Shown: positions 25,086-38,514, numbered from the stretch's first letter. The stretch is 64,000 nucleotides of DNA from Arthrobotrys musiformis (GCA_036971715.1 JAVHJL010000002.1:776501-840500); one strand, 5' to 3'. A program made the numbers and translations. Notes: generated by a model not told the origin, from the sequence alone.

Positions 25086-26066
25086 TTTTGCAGATTTGTT
25101 ATTTAGTTATTTAAAAAAAAGAGATAGTATTAGGATGACTTTGTTTCTTTTTCTTGTCTCTCGTTTGCTTGAAGAGCTGTGATTTGTTTGGTAAGAAGCG
25201 ACAACTACAGATGATGGGAGGTATCTGTAGATGAATGAGATATATGTTTATTTTACTTCTTTTGACTGCCCTTGTTATATATAAGAACGAAACACCTGGA
25301 GGTAAGAGGGTGTGTGTGTGATATATATAAGAGTATAGAAGAGTAGAGGACGATGATATGTAATGGTAGTATGGTAGTATAGAGAGGCGTGGCAGTGGTA
25401 GGAGGTAGGAGGTAGTTATAGCCTTGCCAATGGAGAGAAGGGTTTATGTATGTATAGGATGATTGAGTGAGTAGGTGATGGGTAGAGGAAAGAGAAGGAA
25501 AGAGGAGAGGAGAGGAAGAAAGAGAGGAAGAAGAGGAAGAAGAAGAAGAGGAAGAGAAGGATAAGCAGGATGGATTCGGGGTTTTTGGTTGGTCGCTTAG
25601 CCAAGGTTTAGCCCGAACGAGAATGTCGACCGCGACAGATCCGGAGACGAGGAAGCTGGTCAGTTGCTAGTTGCAATTGATCTCCAACACAGTCCACACA
25701 TTTTAGTGCGGACGAGTACCTTGTACTCCAGGCTTCGTACCGTACATACACCACACCACATCCACTGGTTGGCTAGCATGCATCTGGAGGACCGTTAGCA
25801 GGTTGGGTACAAAGAAGGTAAGTATTGTCCCAGCCTCCTCTACCCCTGGCAAGCCATCCCATCCCACACACGACCACCACCGCTAGTACGCCAGGCTGGG
25901 CTGGGCTGGAACCGTGCCATATTTGCAACCGGTGGTGGTGTTGCATGCTACTGCTGCCGTGGTGGTGGTGGTTAAGTTGGGTCCAGAATGGGTTCTTCCG
26001 AGCATGATGGGGAAAAAAGAAGGCTTCAGCAAGGGCCGTTTCGTCCGTTGTCCTAATTAATCTTAA
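25086..26066. other. Upstream region of the Q/M-rich gene
   Basis: A purine-rich tract (GGAAGA/GAGGAA type) lies at about 25480-25565, with TATATAAG boxes at 25276 and 25323. GGTGGT clusters occur at 25930-25972. No gene is seen. Confidence 0.5.
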
Positions 26067-26384
26067 TTAATAACGGAACAGAGGAAATATCCGGCGTCGT
26101 CTTGTCTCCGACGAGGACGAGGACGAGGGTAAGGACGAAGACGACATCGCAGATGTTGAAGCCGAAGTCGAAGTCGAAGCTGAAGCTGAAGATATCGGAT
26201 CATGCGGAGGATGATGCACATCTATACACCGACATCGTGGTGTCGAACCGGCGAGTTCGGCGCTGAGCCTCTCCGCAGTCAGTTGTATCCGCCGAAGCTC
26301 TTCGAAAAGCCGGTCGAGCTCGCGATCGATCTCATCGTCCGACGTTCGGAGGTGCTCCGGGATGTTGGGTTGCATGCACGGCAT
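26067..26384 (-). CDS. Small hypothetical protein with Ser/Thr-rich tail
   Basis: An ATG-started frame of 105 residues without introns. The N-terminal half predicts one amphipathic helix (DDEIDRELDRLFEELRRIQ, ERLSAELAG). A CRC pair follows, then a low-complexity SASTSTSA/SSSLPSSSSSS tail and a basic end (RRRRIFPLFRY). The low-complexity part comes from trinucleotide-like DNA repeats (GAAGTC, GACGAG), so chance is possible. A CTTCGTTCTT repeat at about 26386-26415 sits directly upstream. No family is recognised. Confidence 0.4.
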   Translation of the reverse strand: MPCMQPNIPEHLRTSDDEIDRELDRLFEELRRIQLTAERLSAELAGSTPRCRCIDVHHPPHDPISSASASTSTSASTSAMSSSSLPSSSSSSETRRRRIFPLFRY

Positions 26385-27640
26385 TTTTCTTCGTTCTTCT
26401 TCGTTCTTCTTCGTATTTTGGTTATAAACTGCCTAAGGTTAACGATCCTAACTACAGAGAATGACAAGAAAATATGCAAAAGAGAAAGAGATAGTATGTC
26501 GTTGGAATGGCATCTTCTTTTTATTCCCCAGCTATTTTTCCTCTCTTAGGCTGTGACCACTCAGCTGTGACGCGACTGGACCGCCGCCGTCACTACCAGC
26601 CAACCAGAGCCGCCTGAACACGCGATCAAAGGTCAAGTGCGAGTGTGCGGAGCAATACAAAGGCTTCTATTCGTCGACGGTTATCTCAGATGTGATAAAA
26701 GATATCACATGCGGCTAGTGATGGCATATTTAGTACCCTTTAGGTTGCGGCGGCGAAACCGCCTATCTCTGGTTCTTTCGATGGTCCGATATGGGATGTC
26801 TACACGTATTGGGTCTGGAGATAGCGTGTAGATAGGTACCCGCCAGGTATTTTCGCCCCGCAAATATACCACTGGATGGTCTTGAACTGGGTTTTCAACA
26901 TGCTCGCAACAAGGCCTTAGGGCTGTGTTAAAGGGCCTTATAATAACCGTCTTCGAGGTGCAAGAGGACTGCCAAACTCCCTATTAGTAGCAGGGACCGT
27001 AGTATCCGTAATGCTGCATTACTGCACTATATACCTAGTTCTTACAGTTTCGTCGCCCAAAAAATGTCATAGAAACGACGATATAGTTCACAATGGCGTG
27101 GCAATCGCTTTTTTACTTATAACCCATAATCGATAATCCCAGACACAGATTAGATTGAGGCCTCACTCACCAGCCCAAATGCATGCACAGTGAATCTCCG
27201 ATCGATAATAAGGTGTCTGAATTCGAGGCTATAAGGCGTGTTGTTTTCGAACTCGCGGGCCATATGTATAAGGCTACGAGATACATCTAGATGCATCGCA
27301 GGACAGACAGCTGTATAACGTACCTACGGGATCGGGAACAGGCGGGACCGGACTTTGAAATAGCCTCGCGTCTCCCTTTATATGCTGGTCTAGACTGAAC
27401 TATTGCTTAGCAAATTCGAATATCGGCCTCGACCCCCCTGAACCTCAGAAAGGGGGCCTCAAGCTAATGAAGCTGATTGGGCCTGAGCGTTCACGTATAT
27501 ACTGATCTATACGCGTAAATGGATGAAGAACTTCCTTGATCTTGCATGCTTGAATCATTGCGATATCGACTTATCTAAATAAGGAGGATACAGCCGTCCT
27601 AGTCCAACTACCCATAGCCGCAAATTGAGGCTACTCCCAG
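26385..27640. other. Spacer upstream of the F-box locus
   Basis: No convincing gene is present. Only short frames without recognisable residues are found; the F-box frame opens at about 27629 with no ATG. Confidence 0.5.
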
Positions 27641-29269
27641 TCCTTCGTCACAAGGGCTCGAAGTCGTTATAAAGATGCCAACGCGTACCAAACCCCAGCA
27701 CGAAAATCGCTCTTGCTATCCCTATCCCCAGAACTTCACCTCGAAATTCTGGAACGCCTCAGTTCCCGTGATCTCACCAAACTCCTTGTCGTTTGCAAAC
27801 CCCTTTATCCTACCGTACACCAGTTTCTCTGGTCCAAATTGACCATCGATCGCGTATGGGATTTCTGGAAGTTGAAGAAGCTGCGCTCGTCGCTGGCGAA
27901 AGGTTATGATCCGGGATTGAGATTCGTTCGACGTCTCGAGATCTTGGATGCATATGTTTTATGTATGGGTGTCGGGAAAAGATTGGCGGAGTCGTTGCTT
28001 TCGGATTCGGGGCCCTTGAAGCCTCAACATATCAATTTTAGACTACCCTCGTGAGTATTTCCCTAGCCGATCTGGTTCCCAGGCCTCAGATAGAGTGCGT
28101 AAAAGCTCGGGCGGGTCACATCTTGAAGTAGAAGAGGAAAAATGAGAGGAAAAATTTACACAGTACGCTGACCACAGTTTTGAACATGAAATAGACAACA
28201 GCATAAGTTCAAGGAGAGATCCGGGTCCATCATCGGCCTGACATTTTACAAGGCAGTAGCGGAATACTGCCGTTCCAAGCTCCCCGGAGAAGTAGAATTT
28301 TCGATCGAGCGTGCCAGCGACTCTCTCTTCCTCGTTATCGACGTCCTGGATTTTCAACATTTGGTGGATTTTTGCTTCCGCGCCGAGGACCGCGGGACCG
28401 TCAGCTCCAAAGACCGTATCATGGGATAACAACCGTCCTAAATGTCGCTACCAGATTAAAATCCCTATCCCTTGAAACAAAGAGGGTTGATTTTCACAAT
28501 TCCAGGGACATCGAGCCGAAAGAACCCAAAAAAGTTCTCGAAAGTTTTCAAGAGGCGGTGGATGGATTGGGCCACTTGGAGAAATTGACCGTTCGCAAGT
28601 TCTTCAAGGACAGATCGTTCTTCCTCACCCCACCACCAAAAGTCAAACTCTGGACTTAGAGGGTTGGACCGTCCCTTCTTGGTGGCTTAAGCTTTCAAAA
28701 TGCCCCCTTCCCAGAGTCGAGTCCCTGACAGTGCGCCATTATATAAGAAATGGTTGTTGGGATATGGAAGAAATACAAAGTTGGTCAAGATGTAAAGTCA
28801 AGTCCGTCGCCTTTACAGGCCTAAAGGAGTTCTCGGGGGCCGGACCTCTATTCCCAGGGCGCGGGCCCAGCTTCGCGGATTGTGTCCTAGCGGCGAATGA
28901 AGGACTCAACGGAAAACATGATTTCATCGTCAAACGAGATGGAGATCCGCTCCCAGGAGTTGTGAAATGGACAGAAGGTATAACGAAAATTTTGACTGAG
29001 ATACTGGACTTTAAATTACAGGGTGCCACTTGGGGCAGTTTGCGCCGGCGCAAAGGGGGCAGGGGCTGGACAGTTATACTATGCCTTTTGGGGAAGATCT
29101 TCTGAAAAGTTTTAGGGACAGGATGATGTTTGAGTTTGAGGCTGAGCCGGAGACGGCGTCGCTCGATGCGTTTAGGATGTCCGGGATGTATGGGAGGAGT
29201 GAGGAAGGCGATGAAGACGATGAAGACGATGAATCAGAGGAATCAGGGTCCGATTCAGATGGTTATTAA
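27641..29269 (+). pseudogene. F-box protein gene, apparently disrupted
   Basis: F-box proteins link substrates to SCF ubiquitin ligases. The 5' part reads LSPELHLEILERL..RDLTKLLVVCKPLYP, a clear F-box. An intact phase-2 intron (GTGAGT at 28051 to TAG at 28195, with CTACCCTC before and ACAACAG after) joins a second block (SIIGLTFYKAVAEYC..). The frame then changes near 28430 and near 28610 with no good intron, and a third change near 29000 is explained by a 44-base intron (GTATAA..ATTACAG). The end is an acidic tail (EEGDEDDEDDESEE..). No in-frame ATG precedes the F-box; the nearby ATG at 27675 is in another frame. So either two frameshifts plus a lost start make it a pseudogene, or it has very short introns with GTGGAT donors (41 and 56 bases would restore the frame). 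Leucine-rich-repeat-like lines (ATRLKSLSLE, LEKLTV, VESLTV) fit an F-box/LRR protein. Confidence 0.55.
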
Positions 29270-32200
29270 CGTGATTCCATAAACCAAATGCTGCTATATA
29301 CAGATGAAAAATAGCTATGAGCAAGGTTCTCGATAGCCCTTCCCACGGCCAGCGCACGTGGCGCGGCTCTGCCCTTAACGTAGAAACGAAAATTATAAGT
29401 ATAGCTACTATATAAAGGTACCTAGGTATAATATATAGATCTAGACCGATATCGCGATAGACAGGCCAAGTACAACCCCATATTTGCCTTTCAAATATGC
29501 CAGTACATGCATGTATATATATAATATGAAAATCTAATGCGATAGCAAAAGTTTATATATACCCCATCATCCATTCGTAGAACCTCTATACGATCCTAAC
29601 TTGCAACAACCCATATTTGCCTATCTATGCTGTTCATCCACCTGAATGATTATCAGCTAGCTAGGAATTAATCCTGGCTTCACGATAGTGCCAATTATAT
29701 AAGTATAATATTCGAGCAGACTCGCAGTCAATACAAGAAGCTCTTTCGACCAACAACAAATCTCAGCACGAGCCAGGCTATCACTAAGAGCCCTAAGCTC
29801 GCAATTTACGACTCTATGACCTAGTCCTCGCGCCTTTGCATTGGGGAAGCGGTGTCACGGATCACAGCCGCACAGACACAACTTATCCTCCATTTTGTTG
29901 TATTTTGGGAAATCAACACACTTTTCTGCTTCAGCCCGGTCTCGTAGCCAAGCTTCAGCCCAGACTCCCCTGTCCCAGTCTTGAGACCCTGATTATACCC
30001 TCATGGCCATCTAGTATAGCATAGCACTACGAAGCATAGCACAATAAAACAAGGGCTAGGTCGTAGACTTATCCATGTTCTGCAGAACTAACCGCATAAG
30101 AGAACCATATATATCCATGGACTGATCGATCGATATCATTTCAGATCATGTTGGTGTAGGCCCCGGCGCCCTGAACCAGCCGGCAGGCCTCATAGGCAGA
30201 TAAGGCTACACCCATAGCCTCAAGCCTAGGTAACACCGCTCTAGCAAGATGTGTTCCATCCTACACTGAGATTGAGATGGTAGAATAAGATCTACGAATT
30301 GGCCTTTGATCGATTGAACAGATCTCAGCAATATCAATTAAAGTTACCCGGTACCCATCAGATCATTTAAAATTTTATCAAATTTATATAATTATATCAA
30401 ATCACATAGTTAACAAATCGCAAAGGCCAACTAAAGTATCAGATACCCACGAAAGGCCATCCGCGTTCTCACGCATAGATTGGCTACTATATTAGCAAAC
30501 CTTCGACTGTATGTGGAAAGACTAGTTTGTTATGCCACTAGATTCTTTTCCATTCATACCTTGGGAATTATTACGATAGCGCCGCTCGCTATTTTACCAT
30601 TCTGTTCTATAAATCAGCACGTCAACCCGAAGAGCAAAAATGATCAGATCGACGTTGACTCTCGTAGTGTTTTGAACAGTTCGAACGTTCGAACTTGGAG
30701 TCGGGATCATTTATGAGAATATCACGATAGGTGGTTCGGAGGATAATAGTCGTGGCGTGCCGACGTCCGGCTTGATCACCGACGCTGTCGGGACCCTGAA
30801 TCGGCATTTCGTTTCGGGGTTTATTACTGGAGCTGATCGACTGTTCGTAACAACCGTGTTGAGATTTACCGTGAGAAGGGCGAAGGTAATAGCAATCCAA
30901 ACAGTAATGAGAGTGTCGGATATATTTGGTCAGTAGGCTTCACTGTCCCCCTTTTTCCAGTAGATCTAGAATCGATAGACCTATGCCAACAACCATCCAA
31001 GCGATCGCAAGGAACTACATTTCCAATGACGACAACGTTACCGGATTATATACCATGACGCACGCACATTCGTAGTCCATTCCGCAGTTTTCGAAGGAAT
31101 CCGTCGACGACAGCCGGTGGGTGCCATGGCCGTACGCACAAATTTATAATTTCGGCTTGTATAAGGGAGAGAGAGAAAAACTCGGATCTCGGCTTCTACC
31201 GTGAAGGAGGAGATACTAGCCGTAAACAGATGCTGATCGGGTACTAACAACGGTACTTTCTTCCTCGAAAATTGGTGGATTGCTAACGGTTCGGGGATGG
31301 GAGATGTTGTTGGAATTTATACGTATTTCCGAGGACTAGAACTGGGGTAACACTACGTAAGTGGTTCCCCGCAAAGCGAAGAACGAAAATGCGGGGAAGT
31401 CATGATGTATCCTCGACGATCTTGAATCCGAGTTGTATCTTTTCTCAAATTGTAAATAAAGGAGTCGATCAATTCGAAGCGAATGGGCGGGTATATCGTG
31501 CCATGGAGATTTCCGAAGTAACCTGAAGTCCGTGAGGTTCAATATAGGCCTGAACGTTATAAAGCATTCCAGAAGCTGAATAATCCATGCTAAAATATAT
31601 TAAACCTTCTTTTCCCTTCCAGGATATTTAAGTTTTAAAAGCCGAGCGAGGAAGAATTGCAGTATATGTATATACGTTTATCCAACAAAAAGCTCCGTAG
31701 AGGATGGGGAACCTGGGGTCATATATCGAAAATCGTGTGGGAAAACAATCAAAATACTACAGCTAGCGGTGCCGTATGTCTCTCAAGTACTTCCGCGAGT
31801 ACACACGTACCTCAATGGCTGCTTATGTACAACAAGCCAAAGACGTAAAAAGGACATGTCTCGAAAGCCCGGGCCATCGATGGCACGGGAAGGGCTGTAC
31901 CAGGGAAGACGGTACGGCTATGCACATGCGTTAATGCTCCGGTGCTGATAGGCATTTATGTTATGTACAACCTGCACGCCGTACACGCAACCGGGTTTCA
32001 GGTTCTTCAATATCAGCCACAATATAGAGCTTCATTCGAGCTGATCCCCCCCGGGGGTAGAGCCCCAAACCACGGTAGAGGCCAAGCGAGAGACTACATG
32101 TACCCATTGGAAGGAAGCGAGGTACCTTTCGTCTAATTGAGCTTAGGGAAACGCGTGGTTGCTTAAAGGGAAAGGTACTTGAGCTATGTGAGGTGTATAC

Positions 32201-32984
32201 GTATACCAGCTTGCTCGACATACCTCTCCGGGAAGAGCCCGAGGTCAACGGAGCTAGCCCTCGACAAGATCGCAATTCGGGATATGTCGAAAACACCTAG
32301 GCCTTGCACGCATACATGACGCGATTACGTAGTCGATTTACAGAGACGCAGGTCATAGACTTCTATAGTGTATTGGAAAATTTGGGTTGAAAATTCCAGA
32401 ATCTCAATTGATCAATACAAGCTTTAGAACGAAACAGATCTGGATCTTGCCACATTGATATGCTGTGAAAACTACTCTTTAGGTACTTTCCTTTCGTATA
32501 AATCGTAATTTTCACAATTGGCAGCTAGAAGATTGTCTCGTAAGTCCAATGCCAATCCTTCATCGAGAGCTCGGCCATCAGCGAACCCAAGTATTCGGGT
32601 TTAGCCACTAATATAAACCGATGAAATCCCAATCCTTTGAAGCTTCGCTCACACCGAATCTCAAAATACTCGATCAATATGCAATCCCCAAGATCCTTCA
32701 AGCTAGAGCACGTGGCATCCATCTACCGACCAGCTACCCGAATTAACTCAATCCACGATCCCCAGATAAGCATTTTTCCCGAATGGTAAAAGATCCTGTA
32801 TACATCTGCATGTAAGCTTTAAGTGTGCATATGCACGGTCCGTGGAGCTACGAAAAGCTAGCAAGCTAGCTAGTCCACCCGATCAACAATAGTCGTCTAC
32901 AGGAAAAAAAAAGGACCACCTGCGGGCGCCAAAAAATGTACCTATGTACCATGTATGTATGTTTCTTTTCCTGTCGCCTAAAGC
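29270..32984. other. Gene-poor spacer
   Basis: No gene that I can support. TATA-rich sequence lies at 29395-29560. A leftward 65-codon ATG frame at 32722..32525 has a plausible composition but no partner exons. No mobile element is recognised. Confidence 0.45.
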
Positions 32985-33191
32985 TTAAAGAGTACCCGGT
33001 GGGTTCTTTTGTGCGTGCAGCAGGCGGAGTTTTGCGTGCGAGGGGTACATGTCGGTGAATTCCATGGGTGGGGATTTCGAGCTGTCAGCTGTGGTACCAC
33101 CGTGGTCTGTCAGCTTTGTATTCGGCAGTAGGTACAAGTGCGAATACTGCTCCTTCACCCAAGCCATAAGCTCGTCCCGCGCGTGGGTCAT
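32985..33191 (-). CDS. Possible small protein or exon fragment
   Basis: An ATG frame of 68 codons begins MTHARDELMAWVKEQYSHLY and has ordinary amino-acid use. It has no recognised domain and sits in a gene-poor region. It could be a first exon, a remnant or chance. It is listed only because the N-terminal helix-like segment looks protein-like. Confidence 0.22.
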   Translation of the reverse strand: MTHARDELMAWVKEQYSHLYLLPNTKLTDHGGTTADSSKSPPMEFTDMYPSHAKLRLLHAQKNPPGTL

Positions 33192-35062
33192 AGATATTCC
33201 ACAGGATTTTTTAAAAAAGGATTATAGCTATTTGCGATATTTTTTATGAAAAAAATAACATTATGTTAGGTTTTCCCTGTGACGATAGCTATTCAAGCCT
33301 GTAAGAGCGCAGCCGATATATTTCCTCCCGTGAGTCACGAGTAACTACTTCCTTCACCTCGAAAATCCTTCGTACGGCCACATGGAAAGAACCGACGATC
33401 GCGATACTGAAGTCGAAAACGAAGCTAGCAAGGCTGGCTGGCAGCTCCAGCGATTCCTTGGCTGACTGGGGCTGAAAGGATTTTTTGGAATTTTCTGTGC
33501 CTTGTATAATGCTGTCAACAAAAAAAAACTTGCTTGCACGTTGTTGGAATATCGATGTATCCCTGTCGTTTTAGGAAAAGTTCCACCCCACGAAATACTC
33601 AAATCCTGAGCACTTGCCCCGAAAGATATCCAACGGAAAAGGCAACAAAGAAGGCAGGCGGATCTGGTTTCTTGTTAAAAAAGTTTTTTTGTATCGTTAT
33701 CCATGGTACTATAAACACTTGACGTCCCCGGATGAGCCGAAAACATCTACGATGACGACTTACAGCATTTCTCGACAGAAAGGGAAGCCGGAAACAAGAG
33801 ATCTTTAATGCACGATTCCCTTTCTTCTTCTTTGTGGATACTGACAAGAAAAAAAAGTTGGGGGTCCAAGGATTCTAATTCTGCGCCCTCGCAGATCCGG
33901 CTGCAAGTTCGGTGGTCACGCAAGCAATATGCAGCCTGCACAGCTGGGGGCCACAGATGTTAACATAACTGAAATAGATTTTTACCATCACTTTTTTTTG
34001 TTTTTTGTTTTCTGGGCGTTCGACCCGAACGTAAAAGAATCCTAGGGTGTGCTCGTAATTCCCTCGTTTTTGATTCGCCGGCTTTATTCTAGGAGGGAAC
34101 CGTCGATAGACGATTTTGGACGTCGACCTGGGATGTATATGGGAACCCCGAGGGCGAACGAAACATCGTCAAGAGTTAGGAAGACAAAAAACAAAAAACA
34201 GGCATCCATAGTTGGGTAGGTTCGAAGAAAAAAGCTCCACCCACCCCCGCGAGAGCTCTCCGCTCCATGTAACCATACGGCGGCTTATCTGTTATCTACG
34301 CCGAAGGTATGGTATGGTATGTGTGTCCTGTCTATCACGATAACGAGAGGTTTTCTTGGGAATGCAACTCTAGCTCTATAGCTAAACCATTTTATTATTT
34401 TTCGTCTTTCAGACGAAAAAAAAAAAAAAAAAAAGAGAGAAAAGCCAGATGGGACTCTTCGATTCTCCACTTTTCTCAGTTCAAGGTCTCCACATCGACT
34501 TTTTACTTGCTGCACTCCGGAATATATCACAAGGACCAGCTGGCCTGTCATTCTTCGGGGGCGATATATTCATCCATCGCGCAATCAACTAGAGATGACA
34601 TGACATGACATAATGTGACGAGAAGAATGTGAGCGGCAGAAATAGCGCGCCGCCCCTTTCTATGAGTGTGGACAGTGCTCGTCTGGATAATTCTTCCCTC
34701 GGGCCCTTGAAATCATTTTTTAAAAATATCATCGTGGAAGAAAAGGATCCAAGTAGTCTACCAGCCGTGTTGTCGTCATCAATCGCTGGGTTCGGTGGTA
34801 CCATGAATGAAAGAAAGGTATCGATTGTCAAACTTCCAAAGTAGCTAGATGGATGTTGGCAGGGCCCAGGCCCAGAGCGTTTCTTGTTGATTGTTTAGGT
34901 GGTCGGCGCCGGATATCGATATCTGCGATAATCCGTGTGTAAACGGCTAAGCAGTCTGTAGTCGGGGTTTATCCAAGCGCGAACCGATATGCATTGAAAA
35001 GACACAAGAAACAAGTTTCGACTGCTGTCGGTGAATAATAACAATAGATTTGTGTATATGCA
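33192..35062. other. Spacer
   Basis: An A20 tract lies at about 34415-34434 and a TGACA direct repeat at about 34596-34611. A rightward frame with ATG at about 34662 (to 34844, 60 codons) has protein-like residues but no support beyond that. No RNA genes are seen. Confidence 0.45.
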
Positions 35063-35305
35063 TTACGGCGGTGGAGGAAATGGTACTGGAGTTATTACAA
35101 CCTGCCTCAAATGCTGTGATTTGAAGTACTTCGCGATGCGCTCTTCCTGAGCAAGCGCCGTATAACTCGCCTGGGATATCCCGAAAGTAACTACCTGCGA
35201 TTGAGGGTTCCCCGAGAGGTCCCGCAGTTCCGTCCTCGCTCGGTCTGTCAAAATATTTCGACACGGATATGCATCAGGTTTGGGCTGACAAGACGACGAC
35301 ACCAT
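35063..35305 (-). CDS. Possible small hypothetical protein
   Basis: An ATG frame of 80 codons without an intron. It contains a helix-prone centre (ILTDRARTELRDLSG, then ALAQEERIAKYFKSQHLRQ) and ends in a Pro run (PVPFPPPP). Codon use resembles the real genes of the window more than neighbouring frames do. No family, signal peptide or membrane helix is seen. It may be an exon of a larger decayed gene. Confidence 0.28.
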   Translation of the reverse strand: MVSSSCQPKPDAYPCRNILTDRARTELRDLSGNPQSQVVTFGISQASYTALAQEERIAKYFKSQHLRQVVITPVPFPPPP

Positions 35306-36414
35306 ATTAGTCGCAAAGCTAAAAGTATCGACTCTGCATGAAAAATGAACAAACGGTGCAGTAACGGTGCAGCCGTCTTACGAATTCAGTGGATGGGGTC
35401 TATTTGTTTCTCAGCCTTCCCTTTTTATCGATACAAAGTATGCAACCGCAGTAGGCGGATTTATTCCTGACTTCATGCTTAAGATGCCTTTAGTATATAA
35501 ACTTTTTTTGTTTTCTTTTCGTATCGCTTCGCGGAATCGAGGTCACGATCCGAGGCCTCGACACGTAAACGTGGTGTGCTAGACGGAGATTTTCGGCGCA
35601 TGTCGACATTATCCTAGACCTCTTTCGAGAGCTTGACAGCCTCCCAGATTTTGTTTATGCTGACTGAGTCCAAGATGTATCAGCTAGTCGATTGTACGAG
35701 GAGTTCGTCAGTTTAGTTTTTCAGTCTCCTCCAATCCGGACGTCGCCGGATCCGTTAGCAACCGATCCCTTGAAGCCGTGAAGCGTGAAGATCAGATTTG
35801 GTGCAATCAGCGCCTCAGCTTGAAACTTCTCTTGCTCAATTCATCTCCTTCTTTCGGAAAAATTTGCCTGCTTGCCTTCGAATCGAGATTTATGTAGGAA
35901 CCAGACACAGCAGAAACACGGGTCGCTTCGCGAGCTCCCAAAGGGGGTACAAGAGGACCCAGGTGAGAGGATGTGCCAAATACCGGCGGGCTTGTTAGTA
36001 GCGCCAATTATAGGCTAATCAAAAAAGCTTCCAGAGTGAAAAAAAAAAGGATCGCAAACTAATCTTAATACTTTTGCCTGTTGGGAGCGGGTGGCTTCTT
36101 TAATTTCTCTTCCCATGCAGCGCATGCAGTGCCAACGAGGTTTGATGAAGAGGGTAAATTAACGATCTGGAGAAATAAAAAGCTTGTTCCTTTCATCGAA
36201 GTATTAAGACGTCGTGATCCCGATGGAAATTGGACGTCAATCAAAACCCTTTTCTGTTGAAATGTCAATGTTCAAACAAATGAATGTCGTTACGTTATTT
36301 TTAGATCCCGGCAGGGAATTCGTTGCTTTGTTAGCAAATATTTAGAAATTTGATATTAACAATGTCTGTTGGTCCGAAAGGCGAGGATTGCTGGCAGCGC
36401 GGGTTATTGGCACA

Positions 36415-36446
<32 letters not shown>

Positions 36447-38514
36447 GATCAGAGGAATTTGTTCAACCGGGCACTTTACTTTTTCTTCTTTTCTCCTGAC
36501 TGAGAAATTGACGAAAATTGACAAACATTGAAAGATTTTCATCAATCATTTTTTTCGATCTGAAAAAGCTTTTTTGAAGTTCTTAAGATGGCTTTTTTTT
36601 TTGCTTTGGTTGTGCAACCTTCTCAATAGATGGTTTCGTATGGGCTTTCCTTCCAGAGCGACGAGGTTACAAGCAACCCATGTACCAGACAGCAGGACTT
36701 CTAGGCCTCGAGCGACCTTGATTTCAATGCTGATTAGGTATCCTCTAACGCGACCCGTGTCTGGTTCATGGACTTTAGGAGCACGTCATTTGAAAACGGT
36801 ATGGGCGTGTGGATCACTCCACCGGCAGGTCGCACATCTTGCATGGTATGCCGAAGGCTCGGTCATACCTCGCCTGAGTTGCTATTTTTTGCTAGCCAGC
36901 TTGTTGGCGGAGATATTTTTGTAGCGTCTTCGCTGCAGGCGAACTCTGTCAAGGCAGATGTGTGTGTACTATGTGCTGCGTAGAGTGTATACTTAGTACA
37001 CACGTACATGTGTCTATCGATCTTCCCGTGTGTGGTGACCTGGTCAGGGAAGATATAGTGACTGTTGGTTGGCGGTTTGATTGTGGCAGTGAACCTTTCG
37101 ATGATCCGTTCGGAGTCCATTCATTGGAACCACGGCGAGAAATCATCCGACGCCTGTACTTCACATTGTTCCTGAGTCCTTCCTCGATGGTGGTAATGCC
37201 GGGAAGGGGACCGGGTTCGGCTGTTGCTTCCAGATAGATGATGAGACTAGCCGCTTCTATTCCTAGAGGCTCCCACACGGCCCCCCTTTTGGCCTGGTCT
37301 TGGCGTCAACGCAATGGGGCTTGTCTGTTTCGCGAGATTGAGAGGATGGCTCAGGAGACATCAAACCTCTTTCATCAAGAGAACGGCAGAAAGAGGAAAA
37401 CAACCAACCAATTCGAAGACACGCAGGCAGGAGAGTGGTGAATGTCTAGCGAGATACTAGCAATATCCACTCGCTCCTTTCTTTCGGTTTAAAGGGGTTT
37501 GGTCGCAAGAGGTCTCCAGCCAAGACGGAGGTCGAGGGATTTGCAGCTTGACTTGCTTGCATAATGGACCGCCGCCTGTTTGCTTTTCTTCCTGTTCTTG
37601 GACGAATGGTTGGAGTTATGGTTTGGGGGTGTAAAAGAAGTTCCAAGATACCCTTGACCCATGGCCGCCGGCTTGATAAGAAAAATCGCTGTCAACCGGC
37701 AGAACGACCTTCTTCTCCTTGGGGGGAAGAAACTCTCGATGGTCCGATATGTGTCTTGTGTGTCTGGTCCGTCAGTGCTTACACACTTCACAGTTCAACT
37801 CCCTGGGCAAAAGAGCCTATACCAGATGCATTGTAGTCCACCAAACAAACGAGTGAAAGAGCCAATGATGAGAGCTCAATGGCCTGGCCGTTCATTGGCT
37901 CACCCAAACCGTGCCTGGGCTCCCTTTTCTCACACAATTCCCACAAAAGTCTTGAGTCGCAATCTGTGATATCTTGGAAAAGAAGAAACCATGATCGAGG
38001 CATTGCAAAAAGCAAAGAAACGATGCTATGCTTAGGGGAACCAACGAGAAAACGGTGGAAAAGCAATTACGCAGGCTACTCCATAGCAACATGGATGAGT
38101 GACACTCACTTGTCTCTCTCACCCACCTCGCGGGAGAAGACGCAGCAGGGATCGAGGAGCCAGCCAAGATGTGACTGGGAGCAAGGCCAATTTTACGAAA
38201 GGTCCCAACCTCCCTGGCATTGCCTGCATAATTTGAGGAGGCTGTAAATTTTGTTTATTGGGTTCTGTTATGGTGTGAGGTCCATCTTACAGACTATCTC
38301 AGACTGACTAACAGAGTGACCGGACTGGTACATAAGGGAGCACCGTCCCCTAATTTCTTCATTCTCATCTTCATCCTTCACAAACGTAACATTCGTTCCC
38401 GAAGTTAATACCTATTCCATTAATTCCAACTTCCTCCAACCTTCGTCTTTCGCTTCAATACATCGAAAAACAATTTCAAGGTTATTTCATAATCAACCCA
38501 ACCAAACAATCAAA
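35306..38514. other. 3.2-kb spacer
   Basis: No supported gene. A T28 tract lies at 36419-36446. The last 120 bases before 38515 form a C/A-rich leader typical of strongly expressed fungal genes (AATCAACCCAACCAAACAAT just before the ATG). Confidence 0.5.
36419..36446. repeat. T28 homopolymer
   Basis: An uninterrupted run of 28 T in a gene-poor spacer. No target-site duplication or element end was seen around it. Confidence 0.9.

Noticed and set aside
26101..26200. Possible repeat array or CRISPR-like structure in GAC/GAA units
   Set aside because: Simple trinucleotide repeats without spacers; explained by the Ser/Thr-rich codons of the small leftward frame.
28982..29022. Third frameshift in the F-box locus
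   Set aside because: A 44-base intron with GTATAA donor and ATTACAG acceptor restores the frame, so no mutation is needed here.
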